Shown: positions 1-5,455, counted from the stretch's first letter. The stretch is 5,455 nt of DNA from Nitrososphaerota archaeon (GCA_016126025.1 JAEFDA010000040.1:1-5455); one strand, 5' to 3'. Made by a program: numbers and translations. Notes: generated by a model from the sequence alone, not told the origin.

Positions 1-289
1 CCAAGGCAGTCTCTATCCCTAGGCGCCGCCTGTACGTCCGGGCGAACCGGTCAAGGCCAGATGCGACCGTACCGGGGAGATATTGGCGGACACGCGGCAG
101 GACGGCGCGTCCCCACGGCGCCGGCCTCGTACTGTCGGGGCAAGCCCGGCGCGCAGCCTGCCGGATATGCCTGAACGGACGCATGCGCCCGCCCTGTCCG
201 CACACATGCCGTATGCCCGCTGGCGGATCCGGCCACGGTCGGGATCTGCCCGCCAACCCTTAGATTTTAAAGGGTACCGCCATCCCACC
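1..289. other. Upstream stretch without a supportable gene
   Basis: No convincing gene is visible here. The nop5 frame is open back to base 23 and could nominally start at a TTG at 83, but the extra 69 residues are rich in Arg, Pro and Ala with no family resemblance, and they precede the natural Nop5 N-terminus and its TATA-like box. A short frame ending at the TAG at 20-22 could be the last codons of an upstream plus-strand gene, but six codons are too few to judge. I looked for tRNA arms and for box C and D motifs on both strands and found none that form a complete gene. The stretch is GC-rich except for the AT-rich patch at 261-271. Confidence 0.5.
264..271 (+). promoter_or_regulatory. TATA-like box of the nop5-fibrillarin operon
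   Basis: ATTTTAAA is the only clearly AT-rich patch in the first 300 bases. Its centre lies about 22 bases before the ATG at 290 and 28 before the ATG at 296. Archaeal transcription usually begins about 25 bases after the TATA centre, so the transcript would be leaderless or nearly so. This fits the lack of a Shine-Dalgarno site before nop5. The call rests on position and composition only. Confidence 0.55.
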
Positions 290-1591
290 ATGCCCATGTA
301 CTCGGTGGTGCTGACGGAGCTGGGAATCATGGTGAGCGAGGGCGGCCGGCACATCAGGTCGTTTCCGTTCTCCCGTCGAGCTATCGAGTACCTGGCGGTA
401 AAGTCCGGCTCCGCCCAGCTGGCCCCGCTGGCCGATATGCTGTCCTCCGGGGAGGCCGTGGTAAACGACCACGGACTGCTCTCCATCCTGCGAAACGGCT
501 CGGTGGACGCCAGAATGATGGAGGAGCCGGAGATCGCGTCCATCCAGGACGAAAAGCCGGCCGTCCTGGTAAGAGGGGGCTTTGCGTCCAACGAGCACGA
601 CGCCCTGGGAAAGCTCCGCGAGTTTGCCCTGGAGCTCTCCTCCTCGAGGGTGGCCGAGGTGTCCGGGACGCAGGACCTGCACATAATACAGGCCGTCAAC
701 TCCCTGGACGATGTCGAGCGCATGGCCAACGCCATGTTCGGCCGGCTCCGGGAGTGGTACGGGCTGCACTTTCCCGAGCTGGAGAATGTGGTGGACGGGA
801 TGGGCGGCTACTGCCGGGTGGCCCTGGCCGGGCGGCGCGACGGGATGGACAAGCATTCCTTTCTGGAGGCGGGCTTTCCGGACGCCAAGGCCGACATGCT
901 GGGCCTGGTGGCCAAGACCAGCCGCGGCGGCGACATATCCGATGAGAACCTCAGCATGGTGCAGCAGATGGCCCAGCAGGTTCTGGACCTGTACCAGGCC
1001 CGCCGGGATCTGGAGGATCACGTGGAGGCGCAGATGGCCCTGGCGGCCCCCAACCTCTCTGCCATACTGGGGGCCGGGGTGGGGGCGCGCCTGCTGGCCA
1101 GGGCCGGCAGCCTGCGGAAGCTCGCCCTCATGGCCGCCAGCACGATACAGGTGCTGGGGGCCGAGAAGGCGCTCTTCCGCTCCATAAAGACCGGCTCGCA
1201 GCCGCCCAAGCACGGCCTGATATTCCAGCACGCCCTGGTGCACCGCGCTCCCCGGTGGCAGAGGGGCAAGATCGCCCGGGCCGTGGCTTCCAAGGCGGCC
1301 ATCGCCGCCCGCATGGACATGCACGAGCCGGTGCTGAACCAGACACTCCTGGAGAAGCTCAACGTGCGGGTCGGGGAGATCGGCGAAAAGTACTCCCAGC
1401 CGCCCCCGCGCCCGGAGGGTACCGAGCGGCCGGCGCGGCAGGAGCGGGGGGACAGGAGAGGTTCGGGGCGGGGCCGCATACCCGGTAAGGACCGCCCGCC
1501 CAGAGGGCGCGGCAAGGACCGCCCCGCCGGACGCCGCACCGGGGGCAAGTCCCGCGGCGCCAAGAAGGGCCGGCGCGCGCAGAGGGCTTGA
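290..1591 (+). CDS. nop5: Nop5 (Nop56/58 family), box C/D sRNP core protein
   Basis: This is the scaffold of the archaeal box C/D ribonucleoprotein, which guides 2'-O-methylation of rRNA and tRNA. Nop5 binds L7Ae on the guide RNA and holds fibrillarin. The product is 433 residues. An N-terminal fibrillarin-binding domain comes first, then a helical, presumably coiled-coil middle that ends in a Gln/Arg-rich helix, and then the Nop domain. The Nop domain carries the family signatures APNLSAILG, GARLLARAGSL and GAEKALFR (290-297), followed by PPKHGLIF (305-312) and a Lys/Arg-rich helix. Residues from about 370 onward form a Gly/Arg/Lys/Pro-rich tail that is probably disordered; basic tails occur in eukaryotic Nop56/58. 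I chose the ATG at 290 because MPMYSVVLTELGI resembles family N-termini and a TATA-like box lies just upstream. The ATG at 296 is equally possible, and the longer frame from 83 is unlikely. The gene overlaps the fibrillarin gene by four bases, the classic archaeal pairing. Family certain, exact start less so. Confidence 0.95.
   Translation: MPMYSVVLTELGIMVSEGGRHIRSFPFSRRAIEYLAVKSGSAQLAPLADMLSSGEAVVNDHGLLSILRNGSVDARMMEEPEIASIQDEKPAVLVRGGFASNEHDALGKLREFALELSSSRVAEVSGTQDLHIIQAVNSLDDVERMANAMFGRLREWYGLHFPELENVVDGMGGYCRVALAGRRDGMDKHSFLEAGFPDAKADMLGLVAKTSRGGDISDENLSMVQQMAQQVLDLYQARRDLEDHVEAQMALAAPNLSAILGAGVGARLLARAGSLRKLALMAASTIQVLGAEKALFRSIKTGSQPPKHGLIFQHALVHRAPRWQRGKIARAVASKAAIAARMDMHEPVLNQTLLEKLNVRVGEIGEKYSQPPPRPEGTERPARQERGDRRGSGRGRIPGKDRPPRGRGKDRPAGRRTGGKSRGAKKGRRAQRA
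1484..1537 (+). repeat. Tandem 27-base repeat in the nop5 tail
   Basis: Two adjacent 27-base units (1484-1510 and 1511-1537) encode GKDRPPRGR and GKDRPAGRR, residues 399-407 and 408-416 of Nop5. The first 14 bases of the two units differ at one position, a synonymous change in the Gly codon. The repeat keeps the reading frame and lengthens the basic tail, so it looks like a local duplication within a disordered region. Confidence 0.75.
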
Positions 1592-2247
1592 GCGACTACA
1601 CCTGGATAAAGTACGAGGGCCAGAGCAGGCTGGCCACCGTAAATCTGGCGCCGGGCATACAGGTGTACAAGGAGAGGCTGGTGGAGCGCAAGGGCGTCCA
1701 GTACCGGCTGTGGGACCCGTACCGGAGCAAGATGGCCTCGGCCATAATGAACGGCGTGGAGATGCCCGTCTCGTACGGGACGCGGGTGCTGTACCTGGGC
1801 GCCTCCACCGGCACCACCGTAAGCCACGTCTCAGATATCGTGGGGGGCGGCGGTGTAGTCTTCGCCGTAGAGCACACCAGCAGGGTGGCCCGGGACATGA
1901 TGGAGAGGGTCGCGCAGCACCGCATCAACGTGATACCCATACTGCAGGACGCCAGGCGGCCGTCGGAGTACTTTTCGGTCTTCGGGAAGGTGGACGTGGT
2001 ATACTGCGACATAGCGCAACCGGACCAGACCGCTATAGCTATAGAGAACTGCGACAGGTACCTGAGGCGCGGGGGGCACCTGGTTCTGGTGGTGAAGGCC
2101 CGCAGCATTGATGTGGCCAGCAGCCCCGGTGCGATATTCCGGCGCGAGGAGTCCAAGCTGGGCGGGTTCGAGGTGGTGCGGACCGAGAACCTGATGCCGT
2201 ACCACAAGGATCACGCCATGATACTGGCCTCATACGGCGACGCGTAG
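1588..2247 (+). CDS. flpA: Fibrillarin-like rRNA/tRNA 2'-O-methyltransferase
   Basis: This is the catalytic subunit of the box C/D sRNP: it transfers a methyl group from S-adenosylmethionine to the ribose 2'-OH chosen by the guide RNA. The 219-residue product is close to the usual archaeal length. It shows the early signature RLWDPYRSKMA, the AdoMet loop LYLGASTGTT (68-77), acidic E95 in AVEHTS, D121 in QDARRP, D141 in YCDIAQPDQ, and the catalytic Lys K170 in VKARSID. No motif is missing. The start is TTG, whose last two bases form the nop5 stop (TTGA, 1588-1591), so translation is probably coupled to nop5. The next in-frame ATG would remove about 47 residues including conserved sequence, which supports the TTG. 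The 3' end overlaps the convergent rnhB by 18 bases. Family assignment is secure from the motifs and from the nop5 neighbour. Confidence 0.96.
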   Translation: MSDYTWIKYEGQSRLATVNLAPGIQVYKERLVERKGVQYRLWDPYRSKMASAIMNGVEMPVSYGTRVLYLGASTGTTVSHVSDIVGGGGVVFAVEHTSRVARDMMERVAQHRINVIPILQDARRPSEYFSVFGKVDVVYCDIAQPDQTAIAIENCDRYLRRGGHLVLVVKARSIDVASSPGAIFRREESKLGGFEVVRTENLMPYHKDHAMILASYGDA

Positions 2248-2868
2248 GCGCTCATCGCCTGCTATGCGGCAGGCGGTGTACCAGCTCCGCCGGGCAAAGC
2301 CGGGGAAGGCGCCGGTGGCGCGGTATATCTCCCGGACGTATGCGGCCGTCTTCGTATCCCCCGGATAGCCGCTCCCCACCGGGTGGTGCAGGCGTATGCG
2401 CGAGACGGAGCGGTCCCGGGCGACCTTGGCCAGTATGGAGGCGGCCGCCACCACCGTGTATCGGGAGTCGGCCTTGGTGCGGGCCCGCACGCGGGGCCTG
2501 CCGGAGGCCTCCGCCAGCCTCCGCCCGAAGAGGTCGGCGTCCGCATAGCAGGAGTCCACGTAGTATGCGTCGGCCCGCACGTCGCGCATGATGCAGGCCA
2601 TCCTGTCGATCTCCAGGTCCGACAGGCCGTGAAGGACCACGCTGTTGTCGATGGTGCGGGGGCGGACGCGCCTTACCGTGTGGGCAACGGAGTTCTCCAG
2701 TATGGTATGGCAGAGGCTCTCGCGGGCCCGCGGCGAGAGCGTCTTGGAGTCGCGGACGCCGGCATCCCGCAGCGTGCCCAGGTTCCGCTCGTCCACGGCC
2801 ACGCCGGCTATGGCCATCGGGCCCACGAAGGAGCCCCGGCCGGCCTCGTCTATCCCGCAGACTATCAT
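2230..2868 (-). CDS. rnhB: Ribonuclease HII
   Basis: Ribonuclease HII cuts the RNA strand of RNA/DNA hybrids and removes single ribonucleotides embedded in DNA, using two metal ions. The 212-residue product has the type 2 RNase H layout. GIDEAGRGSFVGP (5-17) carries D7, E8 and the GRG loop that senses the ribonucleotide. DSKTLSP follows at 40-46, then D105 in YYVDS and D134 in TKADSRY. D7, E8, D105 and D134 would make up the DEDD active site. AAASILAKVARD (141-152) and GSGYPGD (165-171) follow, with Y168 as the likely partner of the GRG loop. The start ATG sits six residues before the catalytic Asp, normal for archaeal members. A TATA-like box about 27 bases upstream suggests a leaderless message. 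The gene diverges from trm1 and its stop lies inside the end of the fibrillarin gene. Nothing in the protein looks broken. Confidence 0.95.
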   Translation of the reverse strand: MIVCGIDEAGRGSFVGPMAIAGVAVDERNLGTLRDAGVRDSKTLSPRARESLCHTILENSVAHTVRRVRPRTIDNSVVLHGLSDLEIDRMACIMRDVRADAYYVDSCYADADLFGRRLAEASGRPRVRARTKADSRYTVVAAASILAKVARDRSVSRIRLHHPVGSGYPGDTKTAAYVREIYRATGAFPGFARRSWYTACRIAGDERLRVAV

Positions 2869-2870
2869 AT
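2863..2870 (+). promoter_or_regulatory. Candidate TATA box for trm1
   Basis: TATCATAT is centred about 31 bases before the trm1 ATG, so it could give a very short leader of a few bases. It covers the start codon of rnhB (2866-2868, opposite strand). The C in the fourth position makes it a weak match to an archaeal TATA box, and part of the sequence is constrained by coding for the first residues of RNase HII. Confidence 0.35.
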
Positions 2871-2890
2871 GTGCGGGGGCGGCCCCACAC
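2871..2890. repeat. Imperfect inverted repeat in the rnhB-trm1 gap
   Basis: GTGCGGGG (2871-2878) and CCCCACAC (2883-2890) form 8-base arms with one mismatch around a 4-base centre. The repeat fills almost all the space between the two divergent TATA-like boxes and is nearly symmetric with respect to them. It could be an operator, but in such GC-rich DNA a G/C-run inverted repeat can arise by chance. Confidence 0.4.
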
Positions 2891-2891
2891 G

Positions 2892-2899
2892 TATTAAAT
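2892..2899 (-). promoter_or_regulatory. TATA-like box for rnhB
   Basis: On the minus strand this reads ATTTAATA, a good archaeal TATA match in an otherwise GC-rich setting. Its centre is about 27 bases before the rnhB ATG, the spacing expected for a leaderless transcript. It overlaps the first two bases of the trm1 start codon on the plus strand. Confidence 0.55.
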
Positions 2900-4061
2900 G
2901 GTCTCCGGAACCACCCCCGTGGATGTAGCGCGCATAGTGGAGGGGGATACCACGCTGGTGGTTCCGGCCGGGTCTATATCTGGTGTGGTGCCGCCCCGGC
3001 GCCCGGCGTTCTTCAACCCCCGCGCCCGGCGCACCCGGGACCTGGCAGTGCTGGCCGCCGGGGCGCACGCCGAGGGTCACTCCGGCGCATACCTGGACGC
3101 CATGGCCGGAGTCGGCGCCCGGGGGCTCCGCGTCGCCGCCGAGGCCGGGTCGTACGATATGGTGTTCCTGAACGACTCAAACCCTGATGCGGTGGGGATG
3201 GCCAGGCGGTCGGCCGCCCTGAACGGCTTGGGGCGGGTCGCCTTCTCCAACATGGAGGCGTGCCGGTTCCTGTGCGAGCACTCGGTCCGGGGGGGACGGG
3301 GGGCGGCGGTGGACGTGGACCCCTTCGGATCCCCCGCGCCATACCTGGACTGCGCCCTGCGCGCCCTGGAATATGGGGGCATGCTGGCGGTCACGGCCAC
3401 GGACCTGCAGGTGCTCGGCGGGCTGCACGATGCCGCATGCCGGCGGATATACGGGGGCGTCCCCCTCTGGACCGTATACGGCGCAGAGACGGCCGTCCGG
3501 CTGGTCGCCGGATGCATGGCTACGGTGGCCGGCCGCCTCGGTGCCGGCATATCCGTATTGCACGCGGAGAGCCACATGCACTACTATCGCGTATACGCGA
3601 GGCTGCTATCCAAGCCCGGTTCGTCCCGGCCAGGGTATATGGTGCACTGCCACCGGTGCGGCTGCCGTCGAGTATCGGACACACATCCCCGCGCATGCGA
3701 GTCGTGCGGTGGCGACGCAGAGGCCGCCGGGCCGCTGTGGACCGGGCCGCTGTTTGATGCGGACTTTGTGGGCAGGATGGCCCTGCGGGACGCAGAGCAG
3801 AACGGCGGTGCATACGCCGCATACCTGGAAAAGTGCCGCCGCGAGGCGGCCATGCCCGCCGCGTTCTACACGCTGGACGAGGTGGCGTCCCGGGCAGGGA
3901 CGGGGCCGCCGCCGCTGCGTATGATGCTGGAGGGTCTCCGCGGGGAGGGGTTCTCGGCGGAGGCCACCTCCTTCTCGCCCACCGGATTCAGGACCGATGC
4001 GCCCGCTACAGACGTGCATCGTATAGTGTCATCGGCGAAATCCCATGCACACAAGGTATAG
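2898..4061 (+). CDS. trm1: tRNA (guanine26-N2/N2)-dimethyltransferase Trm1
   Basis: Trm1 uses two molecules of S-adenosylmethionine to convert G26, at the hinge between the D and anticodon stems of tRNA, to N2,N2-dimethylguanosine. The 387-residue product is of ordinary archaeal length. It has the family FFNP motif (38-41), the AdoMet loop LDAMAGVGARGLR (66-78), NDSNPDA (92-98) and the catalytic block DVDPFGSP (139-146). ATDL (167-170) and HYYRVYAR (228-235) follow. Two Cys pairs, C251/C254 and C267/C270, look like the zinc-binding site of the C-terminal domain; an extra Cys at 256 lies between them. The last 60 or so residues (TLDEVASRAG onward) resemble the winged-helix-like end of the family. 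The ATG at 2898 is favoured because it gives the usual distance to the FFNP motif. The 3' end runs 33 bases into the convergent FtsJ-type gene. Confidence 0.96.
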   Translation: MVSGTTPVDVARIVEGDTTLVVPAGSISGVVPPRRPAFFNPRARRTRDLAVLAAGAHAEGHSGAYLDAMAGVGARGLRVAAEAGSYDMVFLNDSNPDAVGMARRSAALNGLGRVAFSNMEACRFLCEHSVRGGRGAAVDVDPFGSPAPYLDCALRALEYGGMLAVTATDLQVLGGLHDAACRRIYGGVPLWTVYGAETAVRLVAGCMATVAGRLGAGISVLHAESHMHYYRVYARLLSKPGSSRPGYMVHCHRCGCRRVSDTHPRACESCGGDAEAAGPLWTGPLFDADFVGRMALRDAEQNGGAYAAYLEKCRREAAMPAAFYTLDEVASRAGTGPPPLRMMLEGLRGEGFSAEATSFSPTGFRTDAPATDVHRIVSSAKSHAHKV

Positions 4062-4622
4062 CTCGCTGCTGGGCTTGCGGCTGGCCTTGGGCTTGGTGGT
4101 CTTGGTGCGGGAGAACCTTCCGTCCATGTACCGCCGGAACTCGTCGGAGTAGTCGCCGTCGAACACCTTGAATACGGCGTTGCCGCCGGAGGCCAGCACC
4201 CTGTCCATGATTTTAGAGCACGAGTAGTTGAGGGATATCTGCCGCGCGTGGTCCACGGACCAGTTCCCGGTCACCGACGGGGACATGTCGCATATCACCG
4301 CGTTGACGCGGCGGCCGAAGTAGTCCATTATGTCGTCGGCGAGAAACTCGTCCTCGACGCTGGCCCGAAGCAGGCCGGCCCCGGGTATCTCCTCCACGTA
4401 CGCGGTGTCCACGCCCATGACGCGGCCCTGATTTCCCGCCAGCCCCACGGCGATCTGGGTCCAGCCGCCGGGGGCGCACCCCAAGTCCAGCACGTAAAAG
4501 CCGGGCCCGATTATGCGGTATGACTTGTTGAGCTCCTTCAGCTTGTAGGCGGACCGGCTGCGGTAGCCCTGCTCCCGGGCCAGCCGCCGGTAGTGATCCC
4601 TGCGGGCGTCAAGCAGCTTCAT
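4029..4622 (-). CDS. rlmE: FtsJ/RlmE-type RNA 2'-O-methyltransferase
   Basis: This is a stand-alone AdoMet-dependent ribose methylase of the RrmJ/FtsJ family. The bacterial homologue methylates U2552 in the A loop of 23S rRNA; the archaeal target is likely rRNA, but tRNA cannot be excluded from sequence. The 197-residue product is a minimal family member. It shows RSRSAYKLKELN (21-32), the AdoMet loop LDLGCAPGGW (45-54), D72 in GVDTA, D112 in CDMSP, K152 in VFKVF and E187 in SSELYLV. K27, D112, K152 and E187 make up the complete KDKE catalytic set. No extra C-terminal TRAM domain is present, unlike some euryarchaeal versions. The frame is open further upstream, but the ATG at 4622 gives the normal family N-terminus and overlaps the TFE-beta stop as ATGA, so the two genes are probably co-transcribed and translationally coupled. 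The 3' end overlaps trm1 by 33 bases. Confidence 0.95.
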   Translation of the reverse strand: MKLLDARRDHYRRLAREQGYRSRSAYKLKELNKSYRIIGPGFYVLDLGCAPGGWTQIAVGLAGNQGRVMGVDTAYVEEIPGAGLLRASVEDEFLADDIMDYFGRRVNAVICDMSPSVTGNWSVDHARQISLNYSCSKIMDRVLASGGNAVFKVFDGDYSDEFRRYMDGRFSRTKTTKPKASRKPSSELYLVCMGFRR

Positions 4623-5455
4623 GGCCTGCGCTTCAGGTCGACCATAACCCACTCCTCTATCAGGGTGCATGTCTTGGGGCTGATGTCGCCGTCCACCGAG
4701 CATTTCTGCTCCACGGGGCACACCAGGCAGGGGGCGTTCTCCAGGGATATGGTGCTGACGGGGGTCTTCTTGAGTATGAGCCTGTACGTCCACCTCTCGT
4801 CCACCAGCAGCTTTACACGGTTTACCATCCCCATCCTCTCCAGCTTTAGCGAGAGGCGGGCGCCGTTTCTGGCGCTGAGCTTTAGTTTCTTGTACAGGTC
4901 GGCCTGGAGCATGCCCTCGGACTCGCACCTCAGCAGGATGTCGCACACCTTGTGGGTGAGCTTCTCCATGTCCACCTTCTCGATCTGAAAGCTGTCGATC
5001 TCCTCGGGGGTGAGCTGTATGGCCAGCTCGTCCTCCAGCGTATTGGGAACGTCGCTGGCGGGTTTTCTCTTCTTGGGTGTCTTGGCGGATTTGATCAGGC
5101 TGGTCTTTTTTGCCTTTTTGGTGCTGGGCTTTGCGGCCGTCTTCTTCGGCGCGGGCTTTTTTACCGGAATTTTTTTGGGCTCCTGCACGGACCGCGGCTT
5201 GCCGGCGGGCTTGGTATCGCCGGGCTTTGCGGGCTTGATCTGGACGGATTTTTTGGCTGTAATTCTAACCGGGGACGGCGCCTTCTTGGCCGTGGGTTTT
5301 TTGGCGGGTGCGGGCCGGGCGGCCGGCGGTTTCTCGGCCTCGCCGGATGCCGGCGTTGTCGTGGGGTCCTCTGCTATCTTGGGCGGCTCGGTAGGCTCCG
5401 GCTTTGTGCGGCGGGCGGCCTTGCCCGGCTTAGCCTTGCCGGCCTTTGGGGCTTT
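4619..5455 (-). CDS. tfeB: TFE-beta (archaeal RPC39/RPC34 homologue) with long Lys/Ala/Pro-rich N-terminal tail, 5' end outside window
   Basis: The product appears to be the beta subunit of archaeal transcription factor E, related to RNA polymerase III subunit RPC39/RPC34; in archaea TFE-alpha/beta helps open promoters. 278 residues are visible and the frame is still open at the window edge. In numbering from the edge, residues 1 to about 134 are Lys/Ala/Pro-rich and histone-H1-like. About 164-230 form a winged helix (KVCDILLRCES, ARLSLKLERMGMVNRV, WTYRLIL). The C-terminus has four Cys at 243, 246, 252 and 263: CLVCPVEQKC, then DISPKTC and EEW. This pattern matches the Fe-S cluster end of human RPC39 as I remember it (CPV..DC, ISP..C, EW). 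The only in-frame start in view is a GTG at 5188, which would give 189 residues. The 89 codons before it have the same composition and no stop, so I favour a start beyond the window. The gene overlaps the FtsJ-type gene by ATGA. Confidence 0.8.
   Translation of the reverse strand, partial: KAPKAGKAKPGKAARRTKPEPTEPPKIAEDPTTTPASGEAEKPPAARPAPAKKPTAKKAPSPVRITAKKSVQIKPAKPGDTKPAGKPRSVQEPKKIPVKKPAPKKTAAKPSTKKAKKTSLIKSAKTPKKRKPASDVPNTLEDELAIQLTPEEIDSFQIEKVDMEKLTHKVCDILLRCESEGMLQADLYKKLKLSARNGARLSLKLERMGMVNRVKLLVDERWTYRLILKKTPVSTISLENAPCLVCPVEQKCSVDGDISPKTCTLIEEWVMVDLKRRP

Noticed and set aside
1..60. Possible tRNA 3' half on the minus strand, suggested by a GGTTCGCCCGG-like stretch
   Set aside because: The T-loop consensus is not met, no acceptor stem pairing or anticodon arm can be drawn, and the remaining bases before the window edge are too few to hold a whole gene.
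260..1324. Long open frames on the minus strand opposite nop5
   Set aside because: They are rich in His, Gly and Gln with no recognisable motif and mirror the GC-rich codon positions of nop5, which has strong family signatures.
2033..2044. Perfect 12-base palindrome CTATAGCTATAG in the fibrillarin gene, resembling a TATA element
   Set aside because: It is inside coding sequence, about one such palindrome is expected by chance in this window, and no gene starts at a suitable distance on either strand.
3587..3600. Perfect 14-base palindrome TCGCGTATACGCGA inside trm1
   Set aside because: It lies in codons for the conserved YRVYAR region, and a palindrome of this length is expected by chance roughly once in three windows of this size, so it is not evidence of a regulatory site.
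4623..4946. N-terminal extension of the FtsJ-type frame into the TFE-beta gene
   Set aside because: The extra 108 residues are an out-of-frame reading of TFE-beta with no family resemblance; the ATG at 4622 gives the normal start and an ATGA overlap.
4593..4988. Plus-strand open frame opposite the start of the FtsJ-type gene and the TFE-beta gene
   Set aside because: It is Ser/Phe-rich with no domain signature and is explained as the reverse reading of Lys- and Glu-rich TFE-beta codons.

Overview
The window looks like archaeal chromosome, most probably from the Thaumarchaeota (Nitrososphaerota); a Cenarchaeum-like, GC-rich member is my best guess. Reasons: it has a Nop5-fibrillarin gene pair, an archaeal Trm1, AT-rich TATA-like boxes about 22-29 bases before start codons instead of clear Shine-Dalgarno sites, TTG and possibly GTG starts, frequent ATA (Ile) and AGG (Arg) codons in otherwise GC-rich genes, and a homologue of RNA polymerase III subunit RPC39 (archaeal TFE-beta), a family confined to some archaea and eukaryotes. 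The species is an inference; no 16S or other marker is present.

Layout. Bases 1-289 hold no gene I can support, apart from a TATA-like box at 264-271. Then come nop5 (290-1591, +) and the fibrillarin gene (1588-2247, +), coupled by a 4-base TTGA overlap. rnhB (RNase HII, 2230-2868, -) converges on fibrillarin with an 18-base overlap. rnhB and trm1 (2898-4061, +) diverge from a 29-base gap in which each gene's candidate TATA box touches the other gene's start codon, with an imperfect inverted repeat between the boxes. trm1 converges with a 33-base overlap on an FtsJ/RlmE-type methyltransferase gene (4029-4622, -). That gene is coupled by an ATGA overlap to an upstream gene (4619-5455, -, 5' end outside the window) encoding TFE-beta.

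Theme. All six genes act on RNA or transcription. Nop5 and fibrillarin are the scaffold and the methylase of the box C/D 2'-O-methylation complex. Trm1 dimethylates G26 of tRNA. The FtsJ protein is a second, stand-alone 2'-O-methyltransferase. RNase HII cleaves RNA in RNA/DNA hybrids. TFE-beta helps RNA polymerase start transcription. Spacing is extremely tight: every junction from nop5 onward is either overlapping or 29 bases.

The most unusual item is TFE-beta. Its winged helix and C-terminal four-cysteine (Fe-S) domain are preceded by at least about 130 residues of Lys/Ala/Pro-rich, histone-H1-like sequence that runs off the window edge. Nop5 also has a roughly 64-residue basic tail, containing a tandem nine-residue repeat.
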